DNA of 64,000 bases from assembly GCF_014905415.1 (NCBI RefSeq), contig NZ_BNEO01000002.1, positions 930,001 through 994,000 on the forward strand, read 5' to 3'. The notes beneath the pieces were generated by a model, which made no database searches, was not told the origin of the DNA, and was given only the letters and a program-made list of their open reading frames with translations. A program made the position numbers and the translations under genes. Source of the stretch: Virgibacillus salexigens (GTDB lineage Bacteria; Bacillota; Bacilli; Bacillales; Amphibacillaceae). Each line of letters opens with the position of its first letter. Positions within the stretch are counted from its first letter, which is position 1. This document shows, piece by piece, positions 1 to 8,670 of the stretch.

Positions 1-180
1 TTCCTCCTTCGAGCGATATTTTGCATAATCATGTAAAATACCTGCAAGTTGAGCTTTTTCCTTTGATGCATCAAAGCGTATAGCTAATTGAATTGCCGTC
101 TCTGCCACACGTAATGTATGCTCATACCGTTCTATTGTTAAATGAGGTTCTACTTTCTCCTTTATTAGATCAATGTTCAT
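1..180 (-). CDS. yqeK: YqeK-like HD-domain hydrolase, N-terminal part only
   Basis: This gene runs off the left edge; only the first 60 codons from the ATG at 178-180 are present. The visible protein has HTLRV near residue 20 and the metal-binding pair HD in LHDYAKY near residue 50, which fits the HD-superfamily YqeK proteins (several are Ap4A hydrolases in Firmicutes). It follows nadD on the same strand and its start overlaps the end of nadD by 11 bases, so the two are translated from one message. The active site beyond the first HD pair cannot be checked here. Confidence 0.85.
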   Translation of the reverse strand, partial: MNIDLIKEKVEPHLTIERYEHTLRVAETAIQLAIRFDASKEKAQLAGILHDYAKYRSKEE

Positions 181-736
181 ATAATTGATGCTCCTTCATA
201 TAGTTATATACGGATGGAAGAAGGAAGTAGTGTACCGATCTGTTTTGTCTCATACGATCTCGCAAGAAAGTCGAAGAAATCTCCATTAATGGAATATCCA
301 CTACAGTAATGGGATAAGGAGTTTCTATTGAATAATTCGGCCTTTGTACTCCAACAAATTCAATTAACTGTATAAGCTCCTCTATTCGATGCCATTTTGG
401 CAAATATTCAATCATGTCTCCACCTATAATAAAATAAAATGTCGTATCCGTATGTTGTTCCTGTAAATCCTTTATTGTTTGAATCGTATACGATTTACCG
501 CTTCGCTCCAGTTCGATTGTATTCACTTTAAAAAAAGGATTGTCTTGGATTGCGCGCTTAACCATATTTAAGCGATCACGAGCACTCGTTTTTGTTTGGG
601 CTTTATGAGGTGGTGTATAGGAAGGAATAAACCACACTTCATCTAACTGCAATGCTATCCTTACTTCTTCTGCTATAATTAAATGTCCCATGTGTGGTGG
701 GTCAAACGTTCCACCTAAAATACCAATATGTTTCAT
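170..736 (-). CDS. nadD: Nicotinate-nucleotide adenylyltransferase NadD
   Basis: NadD makes deamido-NAD from nicotinate mononucleotide and ATP in the cytoplasm, the step before NAD synthetase (nadE lies at 55458 in this window). At 188 residues it is normal in length. The nucleotidyltransferase motif GGTFDPPHMGHL lies at residues 8-19 and SSTFLRDRMR near residue 153 matches the C-terminal ISSTxIR motif. It lies 8 bases after yhbY and overlaps yqeK, in the order conserved in Bacillus (aroE-yhbY-nadD-yqeK). Confidence 0.96.
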   Translation of the reverse strand: MKHIGILGGTFDPPHMGHLIIAEEVRIALQLDEVWFIPSYTPPHKAQTKTSARDRLNMVKRAIQDNPFFKVNTIELERSGKSYTIQTIKDLQEQHTDTTFYFIIGGDMIEYLPKWHRIEELIQLIEFVGVQRPNYSIETPYPITVVDIPLMEISSTFLRDRMRQNRSVHYFLLPSVYNYMKEHQLYEH

Positions 737-744
737 CGTGTCAC

Positions 745-1035
745 CTACGGCAGATGAATTTGCTTATTTTCTTCAGATTCCTTATACAAGACAATATTAT
801 TGCCAATAATTTGCACGACTTCGGCTCCTGTACCTTCTGCTAATAAACGCGCAACAGTATCTTTATCTTCCATACAATTTTGTAATATACTGACCTTAAG
901 TAACTCACGCTTTTCTAAGGCATCTATAATTTGTTCGATCATATTTTGGTTTACACCAATTTTACCTACTTGAAAAATTGGTTTCAGTTGATTTGCTTTT
1001 GCACGTAAAAAACGTTTTTGTTTTCCTGATAACAT
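745..1035 (-). CDS. yhbY: YhbY family ribosome-assembly RNA-binding protein
   Basis: A small CRM-domain protein (96 residues) thought to bind pre-ribosomal RNA during 50S assembly. The start chosen is the ATG at 1033-1035, because a good ribosome site (GGAAGGAAGAT) sits just upstream and the family begins MLSGKQKRFLR; an upstream in-frame start would add 12 unrelated residues and overlap aroE. The conserved GKIGVNQNMIEQI segment lies near residue 25. It is one base from aroE and 8 from nadD, within the same operon. Confidence 0.93.
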   Translation of the reverse strand: MLSGKQKRFLRAKANQLKPIFQVGKIGVNQNMIEQIIDALEKRELLKVSILQNCMEDKDTVARLLAEGTGAEVVQIIGNNIVLYKESEENKQIHLP

Positions 1036-1036
1036 A

Positions 1037-1873
1037 TTATCTTCCTTCCAATATACGTTGTAATTCCTCATCCATTCCGATTACAGACGGCTTTATACCT
1101 GTCCATATTTCAAATGCATATTGCGCCTGATAGAGCAACATTGTATGACCGTAATGGATAGAGAGTCCATTATCTTCAGCTTGCTGTAAAAAAGTAGTCT
1201 TAATTGGCTGATAAACAATATCACTAGCTATGACTGAATGTAAGTCCTTCAAATCGATAATTGACTGTTCAATCGATGGCTTCATTCCAACAGATGTTGT
1301 TTGTATCAGAACATCATATTCTTGAAGTTTTTCCTTTGCATCACTGAACGTTAAAGCAGCAGCATTTTGCGGGCTGATCTCTATAATCGAGTCAGCATTT
1401 TGTAATGTACGATTAGCAATATCTATTTTTGCAAACCCCGCATGTTTTAATGCCACAAATATTCCGCGAGCAGCTCCACCTGCACCAAGAATGAGCGCGC
1501 GTTTTTTAGCCTTAGCGAACCACTCTGGGTATTTAGACTGTAAGGATCGGACATAACCAATCCCATCGGTATTATAGCCTTTCCATTTGCCATCAATATT
1601 CACCACTGTATTCACAGCACCTATGGTCCATGCAGTAGGGTCTATTTCATCAAGAAAGGGAATAATCGCTTGTTTATAAGGTACCGTTACGTTAAATCCA
1701 TCTAATCGCTCTTTTTTTAACTGAATTAGCTTGTCTTCAAATGGTTCAGTAGGCAAAATTTCAACTTTTTCATACGATCCATTACTTCTTGTTTTCTCCA
1801 TAAACCTTTTATGTATCCAAGGTGATAAAGAATGTTGAATTGGATAACCAATTAGACCAAATCGGTAGTTCAA
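1037..1873 (-). CDS. aroE: Shikimate dehydrogenase (NADP+) AroE
   Basis: AroE reduces 3-dehydroshikimate to shikimate in the chorismate pathway that also feeds prephenate dehydratase (pheA at 58572). The protein has 278 residues. The N-terminal substrate domain starts GLIGYPIQHSLSP, with the catalytic lysine in NVTVPYKQ near residue 66 and the NTDGIGY aspartate near 102. The NADP fold carries GAGGAARGI near residue 131. It is packed between yqeH and yhbY in the usual Bacillus order. Confidence 0.96.
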   Translation of the reverse strand: MNYRFGLIGYPIQHSLSPWIHKRFMEKTRSNGSYEKVEILPTEPFEDKLIQLKKERLDGFNVTVPYKQAIIPFLDEIDPTAWTIGAVNTVVNIDGKWKGYNTDGIGYVRSLQSKYPEWFAKAKKRALILGAGGAARGIFVALKHAGFAKIDIANRTLQNADSIIEISPQNAAALTFSDAKEKLQEYDVLIQTTSVGMKPSIEQSIIDLKDLHSVIASDIVYQPIKTTFLQQAEDNGLSIHYGHTMLLYQAQYAFEIWTGIKPSVIGMDEELQRILEGR

Positions 1874-1885
1874 AACTTCCCCCTC

Positions 1886-2986
1886 CTAATTAAATGAATT
1901 CCTTATTGAAACAGCTACTCCTTCTGGGCTATGCGCAGCCACTGTTGCACCGTCTCCCATGATACTAACCCAACCGAGACCAGGAAACACGATATCTTGT
2001 TTATCTTGTGTAACCTTAAAATTATTTACAGTTAGTTTTGGGAGTTTTTGCAATGATTCCTTATTTGGGGGTGACAAAAGTTCTCCAATATGATTTTCAT
2101 ATAATTCATCTGCTTTTTCAAGTTTCGTACGATGGATTGGCAACTGATTTGAAAAATAACAAACAAAGGATTGCCGAGGACCTTTTACAAAATCCAACCT
2201 AGCTAAGCCACCAAAATACAACGTTTGTCCTTCATTCAATTGGTACGTTCGTGGCTTAATTTCTTTGTTCGGTGTAATAAGTTTTAAATCAGCTGATGAA
2301 ATGTAATGAGCGATCTGTTGTTTGTTTACAATCCCCGGTGTATCTATTAAGGAGGACGTTTCATCTAAAGGGATTTCAATAAAACCTAGTGTCGTGCCAG
2401 GAAAGTAAGATGTTGTAATTACTTCACTGAACCCCGTAGATTGTTTAATAAGGCGATTAATAAAGGTTGATTTCCCAACATTTGTCGTACCTACTATATA
2501 TACATTTTTCTCATCACGAAATGATTCTATTTGCTCGGTTAATTCCTCCATCCCTTGCCCTTTTGTAGAAGAAATCAAACAAACGTCCTTTACTTTTATT
2601 CCAACTGCTTTCGCTTGAGAGCGAAGCCATTGTGTAAGTTTTCTTTTATTCACCGACTTCGGTAATAAATCCATTTTATTTCCTACTAATAGCACCGGAT
2701 TATCTCCTACAATTCGTGGCAGGCTGCTAATTAAACTCCCATTTACATCAAAAATATCTATAACATGGACAGCCAGCCCCTTTTTTTCTCTTATCTGACT
2801 TACCATTTTCAAAAAATCATCATCCGTAATAGATACATCCTGTATTTCATTATAATGTTTTAGGCGAAAACATCGTTGACATAAAACATCTTCTTTATTT
2901 AACGAGGATGGTGGTGTGTATCCAGGCTGATCTTTATCGGTAGATTGAATTTTTGCACCACAACCTTGACAGTATAAATTCTCCAT
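1886..2986 (-). CDS. yqeH: Circularly permuted ribosome-biogenesis GTPase YqeH
   Basis: YqeH acts in 30S subunit assembly. Residues 6-42 hold a four-cysteine zinc finger (CQGC and CQRC). GTPase motifs occur in permuted order: NKMD near residue 104, then the P-loop GTTNVGKST near 166, then DTPG near 216. This G4-G1-G3 order is diagnostic of the YqeH/YlqF/YjeQ group. At 366 residues it is full length. It follows yqeG by two bases and precedes aroE by 12, so it is in the same operon. Confidence 0.96.
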   Translation of the reverse strand: MENLYCQGCGAKIQSTDKDQPGYTPPSSLNKEDVLCQRCFRLKHYNEIQDVSITDDDFLKMVSQIREKKGLAVHVIDIFDVNGSLISSLPRIVGDNPVLLVGNKMDLLPKSVNKRKLTQWLRSQAKAVGIKVKDVCLISSTKGQGMEELTEQIESFRDEKNVYIVGTTNVGKSTFINRLIKQSTGFSEVITTSYFPGTTLGFIEIPLDETSSLIDTPGIVNKQQIAHYISSADLKLITPNKEIKPRTYQLNEGQTLYFGGLARLDFVKGPRQSFVCYFSNQLPIHRTKLEKADELYENHIGELLSPPNKESLQKLPKLTVNNFKVTQDKQDIVFPGLGWVSIMGDGATVAAHSPEGVAVSIRNSFN

Positions 2987-2988
2987 CT

Positions 2989-3504
2989 TTAATCCTCCCA
3001 GCTAATTTTTCCTTTTTTACGCATATAAGACAATATACGTCGTTCTATCCTGCGATTAAATTGCGTAATTTTACCATCCGTTTGGACAATCGGAACAACT
3101 AAGATGGTATAAAAACCTGCGAAATTGCCACCTAAAACATCCGTTAATAATTGATCACCAATGACAACAATTTCTTCATTTTTTAAGTCCATTTTCTCTG
3201 CCGTTGTTTTAAATGCTTTACTTAATGGTTTTCTTGCGCTAAATACAAATGGAGTATCCAATGGTTCCGAGAATACTTTTACTCGCTCTTGGTTATTATT
3301 GGATATGATCGTTACTTTAATTCCATGTTCTCTCATAAGTTTAAACCATTGAATAACTTCAGAAGTTGCTTCTTTTACATCCCAAGCAACTAATGTATTA
3401 TCTAAATCCGTAATGATACCTTTAATCCCCTTGTCTTTTAGAACAGCAGGGTGAATATCAAAGATACTTTTTACATGTTCGTTCGGAAGAAAATAATTTA
3501 ACAC
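2989..3504 (-). CDS. yqeG: YqeG family HAD-IIIA phosphatase
   Basis: A haloacid-dehalogenase phosphatase of unknown physiological substrate (171 residues). The nucleophile motif DLDNTLVAWD lies near residue 35, motif II is ISNNN near 67, motif III lysine is in ARKPLSK, and motif IV is GDQLLTD near 118. It is the first gene of the minus-strand yqeG-yqeH-aroE-yhbY-nadD-yqeK operon; a promoter should lie in the roughly 100 bases before its start, but I could not pick one confidently. Confidence 0.93.
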   Translation of the reverse strand: MLNYFLPNEHVKSIFDIHPAVLKDKGIKGIITDLDNTLVAWDVKEATSEVIQWFKLMREHGIKVTIISNNNQERVKVFSEPLDTPFVFSARKPLSKAFKTTAEKMDLKNEEIVVIGDQLLTDVLGGNFAGFYTILVVPIVQTDGKITQFNRRIERRILSYMRKKGKISWED

Positions 3505-3590
3505 ACTGACACCTCATTATCACTCTATCTACTAACAGTAAACCTAAGTCTCTATTATAACCATATCCTATACCATCTTTCTAGAATTAT

Positions 3591-3730
3591 AAAGCGAAAC
3601 TTCATTCCATTTGCTTTTTTTGGAATGATAGTTGAGCCAATCGGACACTTACTGGCAGTCCCACCCTCTTCCCTGTTTCCGTTGCAGAAGGATTACTACT
3701 GCTAGTTACATGCGGGGGAAAGCGAAACTT
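3591..3730. repeat. Noncoding repeat-like block bounded by a 12-base direct repeat
   Basis: AAAGCGAAACTT occurs at 3591-3602 and again at 3719-3730. The interval is richer in G+C than its surroundings and contains internal palindromic pieces (ATTCCA with TGGAAT near 3605-3627). No ORF with coding character covers it. The layout resembles a small dispersed intergenic element or MITE remnant, but no second copy was found in this window, so the family is unproven. Confidence 0.35.
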
Positions 3731-3862
3731 TGTCGATAAAAGAAAACTTCATTGCCAAATAATAAATGAAAGGAACAAATGATTTGTCAATCCTACTTGA
3801 AGTATGTAATTTAACCCGAAAATATGCATAAATCGTTCGACAAATACCTTCATTTTTTGCAT

Positions 3863-3964
3863 TGTGGATAACTTTATTAACAATTTTCGAGTTGATTTAA
3901 TCATGTTTAAGGGAGATTCCAACTTTTTGTACACAAGTTATCTACACCCTCATGTAGATAACTT
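3863..3964. promoter_or_regulatory. DnaA-box cluster upstream of sda
   Basis: A perfect DnaA box (TGTGGATAA, reverse of TTATCCACA) lies at 3863-3871. Two further nine-mers, TTATCTACA at 3938-3946 and TGTAGATAA at 3953-3961, each differ from the consensus at one position. They are the core of a perfect 12-base inverted repeat at 3935-3964 with a six-base centre. In B. subtilis sda transcription is controlled by DnaA, so the role here is inferred from the family and from the position just upstream of the sda promoter. Confidence 0.75.
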
Positions 3965-3969
3965 GCACC

Positions 3970-3998
3970 TTGTCCTGCCTGTTAGATCATGGTAAATT
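3970..3998 (+). promoter_or_regulatory. Candidate sigma-A promoter of sda
   Basis: TTGTCC at 3970-3975 and TAAATT at 3993-3998 are separated by 17 bases. Each hexamer matches four of six consensus positions. The pair sits directly downstream of the DnaA boxes and about 50 bases before the sda start, which is the arrangement expected for DnaA control. Confidence 0.45.
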
Positions 3999-4047
3999 AT
4001 TATTAACTTAATTGCAGAAGATTCCCACTTTTAGGAGGGCTGTATTT

Positions 4048-4194
4048 ATGGAGCATTTGTCCGACGAATTATTACTTGAATCCTATTTTACAGCAAATGA
4101 ATTAAATTTAAGCCCTGATTTTCTATCCCTGATAGAAGAAGAAATTCATAGAAGACGTTTATCGCATAAAATAAAAAACACAAAATCAGGTTAA
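4048..4194 (+). CDS. sda: Sporulation checkpoint inhibitor Sda
   Basis: Sda binds the sporulation histidine kinase KinA and blocks phosphorelay input when replication is active or DNA is damaged. The 48-residue product begins [13 protein letters not shown] and has the two-helix layout of the family, with a basic tail. The ATG at 4048 is chosen because AGGAGG ends nine bases upstream; an in-frame ATG at 4012 has no ribosome site. DnaA boxes lie upstream, and a terminator follows at 4231. It is monocistronic. Confidence 0.93.
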   Translation: MEHLSDELLLESYFTANELNLSPDFLSLIEEEIHRRRLSHKIKNTKSG

Positions 4195-4230
4195 AAAATT
4201 TTAGATATATTATAAATATGTAGAAACACG

Positions 4231-4268
4231 AAAACCCTTTAAGATTTTATGAATCCTAAGGGTTTTTT
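4231..4268 (+). terminator. Rho-independent terminator of sda
   Basis: AAAACCCTT at 4231 pairs with AAGGGTTTT, followed by a T-rich run to 4268. It lies 37 bases after the sda stop. Bases 4269-4526 before mrpA hold no gene; I could not identify a riboswitch or a clear promoter in this leader-length stretch. Confidence 0.85.
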
Positions 4269-4526
4269 ATTTTTATTGGTAATTTATTGTGTTAAACTAT
4301 TTCTTGGATAATTGATACATAATGGCAGTGTTAAAACCATTCATATCAAGCAATTTCCCTACTTTAATAAACGAGTAGTTTGAATCAACATCAGCCCTAG
4401 CATTTTACATTTTCCCCGATGGATAACGTACCACATTTTTATCGTTCTCTAATTTCTGTAATGGAATACACAATTACGTACAAAATAACAACAGCGATGA
4501 TTTTAATGAAGGAGGAGTCCCATTCG

Positions 4527-6848
4527 ATGATTTTTGCAGTACTTGTTCCACTTCTTATTGCATGCTTTATCCCTGCATTAAGTAAACTCAAAGAAAAGAT
4601 ACATACAGGCATTTTTGTCTTCTTTGTTCCTTTTATTATATTTCTCTATTTTGTTCAATTTGTAGGAAGTGATTTCAGTCCAATTCTTGAACAATATAGC
4701 TGGATACCCTCTTTGGGCATAAATTTTGATTTTTATTTGGATGGTCTAAGCTTGTTGTTTGTTTTATTAATTAGTGGAATCGGTACGTTAGTTGTACTTT
4801 ATTCCATTTATTATTTAGATAAATCTGAAAGATTAGGACATTTTTATGTTTATCTTCTTATGTTTATGAGTGCGATGTTAGGGGTCGTTTTATCCGATAA
4901 TCTCTTTGTACTATATACATTTTGGGAATTAACTTCCATATCTTCCTTCTTATTGATCGGTTATTGGCATTTTAAAGAGCGCTCACGTTATGGCGCATTA
5001 AAGTCAATGTTAATTACCGTTCTTGGCGGATTAAGTATGCTAGGTGGCTTTATTCTATTATATGTGGTTACAGGTACAACTAGTATCCAGCAGATGATAA
5101 ATCAAGTTGATGTGATTCTAAGCAGTAATTATTTGCCACTAATATTGGGATTTATCTTATTAGGAGCGTTTACAAAATCAGCCCAATTCCCATTTCATAT
5201 TTGGCTACCCGATGCAATGGAGGCTCCCACGCCAGTAAGTGCATACCTCCACTCAGCAACGATGGTAAAGGCAGGTATCTTTTTAGTTGCTAGATTCTCT
5301 CCTATTTTCTCTAGTTACGAATGGTTCTTTATTATCGTAAGTGTAGCTGGGATAATCACCCTATGTTGGGGATCTTATATGTCAGTAAGACAAACAGATC
5401 TAAAAGCTATTCTTGCATTCTCCACTATCAGTCAACTTGGAATGATAATGGCAATGCTTGGATTTGGAACAACAGCCGCTGTGTTTGCAGCTGTCTTCCA
5501 TATATTAAATCACGCAACTTTCAAAGGTAGTCTATTTATGGTTGCTGGAATCGTCGATCACGAAACGGGTACAAGGGATATTCGCAAACTTGGTGGACTA
5601 GCCACTTTTATGCCAATAACTGCAACTTTGGCTATATTTGCTACCTTCTCAATGGCAGGTGTACCTTTACCGTTTTTAAATGGATTTTATAGCAAAGAAC
5701 TCTTCTTTGAAGCAAGTATTCATTTAGAAGACCCAAGTTTCTGGTCTCAAGCGATTCCATATTTGGCAGTGCTAGGGAGTATTTTTACATTTGTTTATTC
5801 CATGTACTTCTTCTTCGGTACATTTACCGGAAAAAAGAATTTAGGTCAGCTTCCTAAGAAACCACATGAAGCACCTTTTGGTATGCTTGTTTCACCTATT
5901 TTATTAGTACTTGGTGTAATCCTAATTGGATTGTTCCCAAATATGGTAAATGCGCCTTTCTTGCAGCATGCAGCTGAGGCAATTAATAGTAACGCAGAGT
6001 TTCATAAAGTGAAGTTTTGGCATGGTTGGAATTCACCTGCTCTATGGATGTCATTAATTGTAGTCGCATTAGGTGCCACCCTTTTCTTAACTAGAAGTAA
6101 ATGGCAGGGAGTTTATCGCCTTCTGCCTGGAAAAGTTAGTTTTAATAAGGTTTACGATGCAATCGTTGCAAATGTAGATACCGTATCTCAGGCTATTACG
6201 AAGTATTACATGACAGGATCACTCAAGACATATATGTCATTAATATTAGGAACAACCCTAATCGTATCCTTTGTGTTTATGTTTATAAGTGATGGCTTTG
6301 CTATTAATACAAATCAGTTGGCAGATATATCATTTATTGAAATAGCAGTTGTTATGGTAATGATTGCAGCTGCAATTGGAACAATTTATATGAATCATAA
6401 CGTAGCTGCTGTTCTTGTTTTAGGTGTCGTTGGATTCGGGGTAGCAATATTATTTGTTATTTATCGGGCTCCTGATATTGCCCTTACTCAGCTGGTTATC
6501 GAAACTGTCTCAGTTGCGCTTTTCTTATTATGTTTCTACCATCTTCCAAAGCTAAGAAAGTCCACGGATTCTGCCAAGACAAAAGCAATGAATGCAATTA
6601 TCTCTATTGGCTTTGGTACTTTAATCACATTAGTTGCTATTTCAGCTCATAGCAGTAGATGGTTTGAATCTATCTCTGATTATTTTGTAGAAAACTCATA
6701 TAAACTTGGTGGCGGAGACAATATTGTTAATGTAATTCTCGTAGACATGCGTGGACTAGATACGCTATTTGAAATTGCCGTTCTTGGTATAGCTGCGCTT
6801 GCTATCGTTGGCCTCATTAAAAATAAAAACAATAAGGGGGCAGAATAG
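4527..6848 (+). CDS. mrpA: Mrp-type Na+/H+ antiporter subunit A
   Basis: The largest subunit of the membrane-bound Mrp complex, related to the NuoL proton pump of complex I; it exports Na+ in exchange for protons. The ATG at 4527 is used because AAGGAGGAG lies nine bases upstream and the family starts MIFAVLVPLLIA; this gives 773 residues, normal for MrpA alone. The antiporter core spans roughly residues 60-420, followed by MbhD-like (YRAPDIALTQ near 650) and MbhE-like (GLDTLFEIAVLG near the end) modules. The PGGGF-type signature of MrpB is absent, so this is not an MrpA-MrpB fusion. mrpC follows after two bases. Confidence 0.95.
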   Translation: MIFAVLVPLLIACFIPALSKLKEKIHTGIFVFFVPFIIFLYFVQFVGSDFSPILEQYSWIPSLGINFDFYLDGLSLLFVLLISGIGTLVVLYSIYYLDKSERLGHFYVYLLMFMSAMLGVVLSDNLFVLYTFWELTSISSFLLIGYWHFKERSRYGALKSMLITVLGGLSMLGGFILLYVVTGTTSIQQMINQVDVILSSNYLPLILGFILLGAFTKSAQFPFHIWLPDAMEAPTPVSAYLHSATMVKAGIFLVARFSPIFSSYEWFFIIVSVAGIITLCWGSYMSVRQTDLKAILAFSTISQLGMIMAMLGFGTTAAVFAAVFHILNHATFKGSLFMVAGIVDHETGTRDIRKLGGLATFMPITATLAIFATFSMAGVPLPFLNGFYSKELFFEASIHLEDPSFWSQAIPYLAVLGSIFTFVYSMYFFFGTFTGKKNLGQLPKKPHEAPFGMLVSPILLVLGVILIGLFPNMVNAPFLQHAAEAINSNAEFHKVKFWHGWNSPALWMSLIVVALGATLFLTRSKWQGVYRLLPGKVSFNKVYDAIVANVDTVSQAITKYYMTGSLKTYMSLILGTTLIVSFVFMFISDGFAINTNQLADISFIEIAVVMVMIAAAIGTIYMNHNVAAVLVLGVVGFGVAILFVIYRAPDIALTQLVIETVSVALFLLCFYHLPKLRKSTDSAKTKAMNAIISIGFGTLITLVAISAHSSRWFESISDYFVENSYKLGGGDNIVNVILVDMRGLDTLFEIAVLGIAALAIVGLIKNKNNKGAE

Positions 6849-6850
6849 AT

Positions 6851-7189
6851 ATGGAAATTATCACTTCTATTTTAGCAGGAGTGCTTTTTGCTACAGCTAT
6901 CTACAATATTTTGCAAAAACAATTGCTACGAATTGTTATTGGTACAGCTTTGCTGTCCCACGGTGCACATATTCTTATTCTCACGATGGGAAGGTTAAAA
7001 ACAGGACAGCCTCCTGTATTAACCGAAGGCATTTCCGATTATACGGATCCACTACCACAAGCATTAATTCTTACATCCATTGTAATTAGTTTCGGAGTCA
7101 CCAGTCTCCTATTAGTTCTGGCCTATCGTACGACGAAAGAGAATAATACAGATAATATGGAACAATTAAGGGGTAACGAAAATGAGTAA
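6851..7189 (+). CDS. mrpC: Mrp-type antiporter subunit C
   Basis: A 112-residue membrane protein related to NuoK, with three hydrophobic segments. GTALLSHGAHILILTMG near residue 33 and the DPLPQALILTSIVISFG segment near residue 63 are characteristic of MrpC/MnhC. A G-rich ribosome site (AAGGGGGC) overlaps the end of mrpA. In most operons mrpB would separate mrpA and mrpC; here only two bases do. Its end overlaps mrpD by eight bases, so translation is coupled. Confidence 0.95.
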   Translation: MEIITSILAGVLFATAIYNILQKQLLRIVIGTALLSHGAHILILTMGRLKTGQPPVLTEGISDYTDPLPQALILTSIVISFGVTSLLLVLAYRTTKENNTDNMEQLRGNENE

Positions 7190-8663
7190 TTTAGCGGTAT
7201 TACCAATCATCATTCCATTAATATCAGCAATCATTCTGATTTTCTTTAATCAAAAAGTCAGAGTATCCAGGGCACTAACCAAACTGTTTTCCTTAATCAG
7301 TTTAGCTACAGCTGGTTATATTACATGGCATGTTTTTGATAAAGGCACCATTGTAATGGAAACAGGCGATTGGATGGCTCCATATGGAATCATTCTAGTC
7401 ATGGATGGCCTTGCAGCGGTATTGGTGCTAACAACGAACCTGATTGCAACAGCCTGTGCTTTCTATGCACCTCACGCCGAATTAGATAAAAGGGAGAATT
7501 TCTATTTTTATCCCTTTTTCTTTTTCTTAATTACTGGTGTGTCTGGGGCATTCACAACTGGTGATCTATTTAACCTTTTTGTATTCTTTGAAGTATTACT
7601 TATGGCTTCGTATGGCTTAATTGTGTTAGGCGGGGGCAAAGTACAGTTAAGAGAATCATTAAAATACTTACTCATTAACTTATTTTCTTCTATGCTGTTT
7701 GTTACCGCAATCGCTTTTCTATATTCCGTTGTAGGAACTGTAAATATGGCACAAATTGCCCAAAGAGTACAAGAGGTAGATCAACAAGGAATATTAACAA
7801 CGATAGGGATATTACTGTTTTTTGTATTTGCTACCAAAGCTGCCCTATTCCCGTTATATTATTGGCTTCCTAAATCGTATATTGTACCGAACCCAGTTAT
7901 ATCGGCTTTATTCGGTGCATTATTAACAAAGGTAGGAATTTACTCGATTTTACGTGTATTCTCATTAATCTTTATCCATAAAACAGAGTTGACACATGAG
8001 ATGTTTTTATGGATTGCTGGATTATCAATGATATTTGGTGTTATTGGTGCATTATCTACATCCAATATTAAATTAATCATTGCTTATAATATTATTCCAG
8101 CTATTGGGTTTATTATATTAGGCATTGGCTTATTAAATCCAGATGGAATAAGCGGTACTATCTATTATCTGATTAACGACATGATAATCAAGTCTGCCCT
8201 ATTTTTACTCGTCGGAGTAATTGCATATGTTGCTGGAACCTCCGACTTACGTAAAATGGGAGGGCTTATTCACCATTATCCGATGCTAGGATGGCTCTTG
8301 TTTATTTCCGCGTTGGTTTTAGCTGGCCTGCCGCCATTCAGCGGATTTATTGGCAAGCTTCTTCTATTAAAAGGTGCATTTGAGCAGGGTGAAATAGCTA
8401 TTGCCATTGTTGGCCTAATCACTAGTTTACTTATCCTTTACTCCGTTATAAAGATATTTATAAATGGGTTCTGGGGAGATAAAGAAACAATGGGTGACAT
8501 ACCAAAAAAATCTACAAAAGGGTTACTTGGTCCCATCGTTATTTTATTGGCAATTTCTGTACTGTTAGGTGTTGGAGCAGAATTCTTCTATCCGAGTATC
8601 GAGTCAATTTCTACTTACCTGCTTGATCCGGAAATCTACATTGATTCTGTGTTAAAGGAGTAG
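7182..8663 (+). CDS. mrpD: Mrp-type antiporter subunit D
   Basis: The second large proton-pump-like subunit (NuoM/N-related), 493 residues with about 14 membrane segments. The glutamate in FFEVLLMASY (near residue 137) and the lysine in FATKAALFPLYYWLP (near residue 219) correspond to the conserved ion-pathway residues of the family. It overlaps mrpC by eight bases and precedes mrpE by seven. Together with MrpA it forms the ion-translocating core of the complex. Confidence 0.96.
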   Translation: MSNLAVLPIIIPLISAIILIFFNQKVRVSRALTKLFSLISLATAGYITWHVFDKGTIVMETGDWMAPYGIILVMDGLAAVLVLTTNLIATACAFYAPHAELDKRENFYFYPFFFFLITGVSGAFTTGDLFNLFVFFEVLLMASYGLIVLGGGKVQLRESLKYLLINLFSSMLFVTAIAFLYSVVGTVNMAQIAQRVQEVDQQGILTTIGILLFFVFATKAALFPLYYWLPKSYIVPNPVISALFGALLTKVGIYSILRVFSLIFIHKTELTHEMFLWIAGLSMIFGVIGALSTSNIKLIIAYNIIPAIGFIILGIGLLNPDGISGTIYYLINDMIIKSALFLLVGVIAYVAGTSDLRKMGGLIHHYPMLGWLLFISALVLAGLPPFSGFIGKLLLLKGAFEQGEIAIAIVGLITSLLILYSVIKIFINGFWGDKETMGDIPKKSTKGLLGPIVILLAISVLLGVGAEFFYPSIESISTYLLDPEIYIDSVLKE

Positions 8664-8670
8664 TTGTTAA

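Noticed and set aside
3749-3934. 61-codon minus-strand frame between yqeG and sda
   Set aside because: No ribosome site, no family resemblance, and it covers the DnaA-box region.
4269-4526. Leader of mrpA considered as an ion riboswitch
   Set aside because: No conserved core of a known sodium, lithium or manganese riboswitch and no terminator stem before mrpA could be seen.
4527-6848. Possible fusion of MrpA and MrpB (group 2 type operon)
   Set aside because: The C-terminus ends with the normal MrpA MbhE-like segment and has no PGGGF signature or extra length.
6799-7089. Plus-strand frame over the mrpA-mrpC junction, considered as a missing mrpB
   Set aside because: It is a frame-shadow of mrpC with no membrane pattern or MrpB motif.
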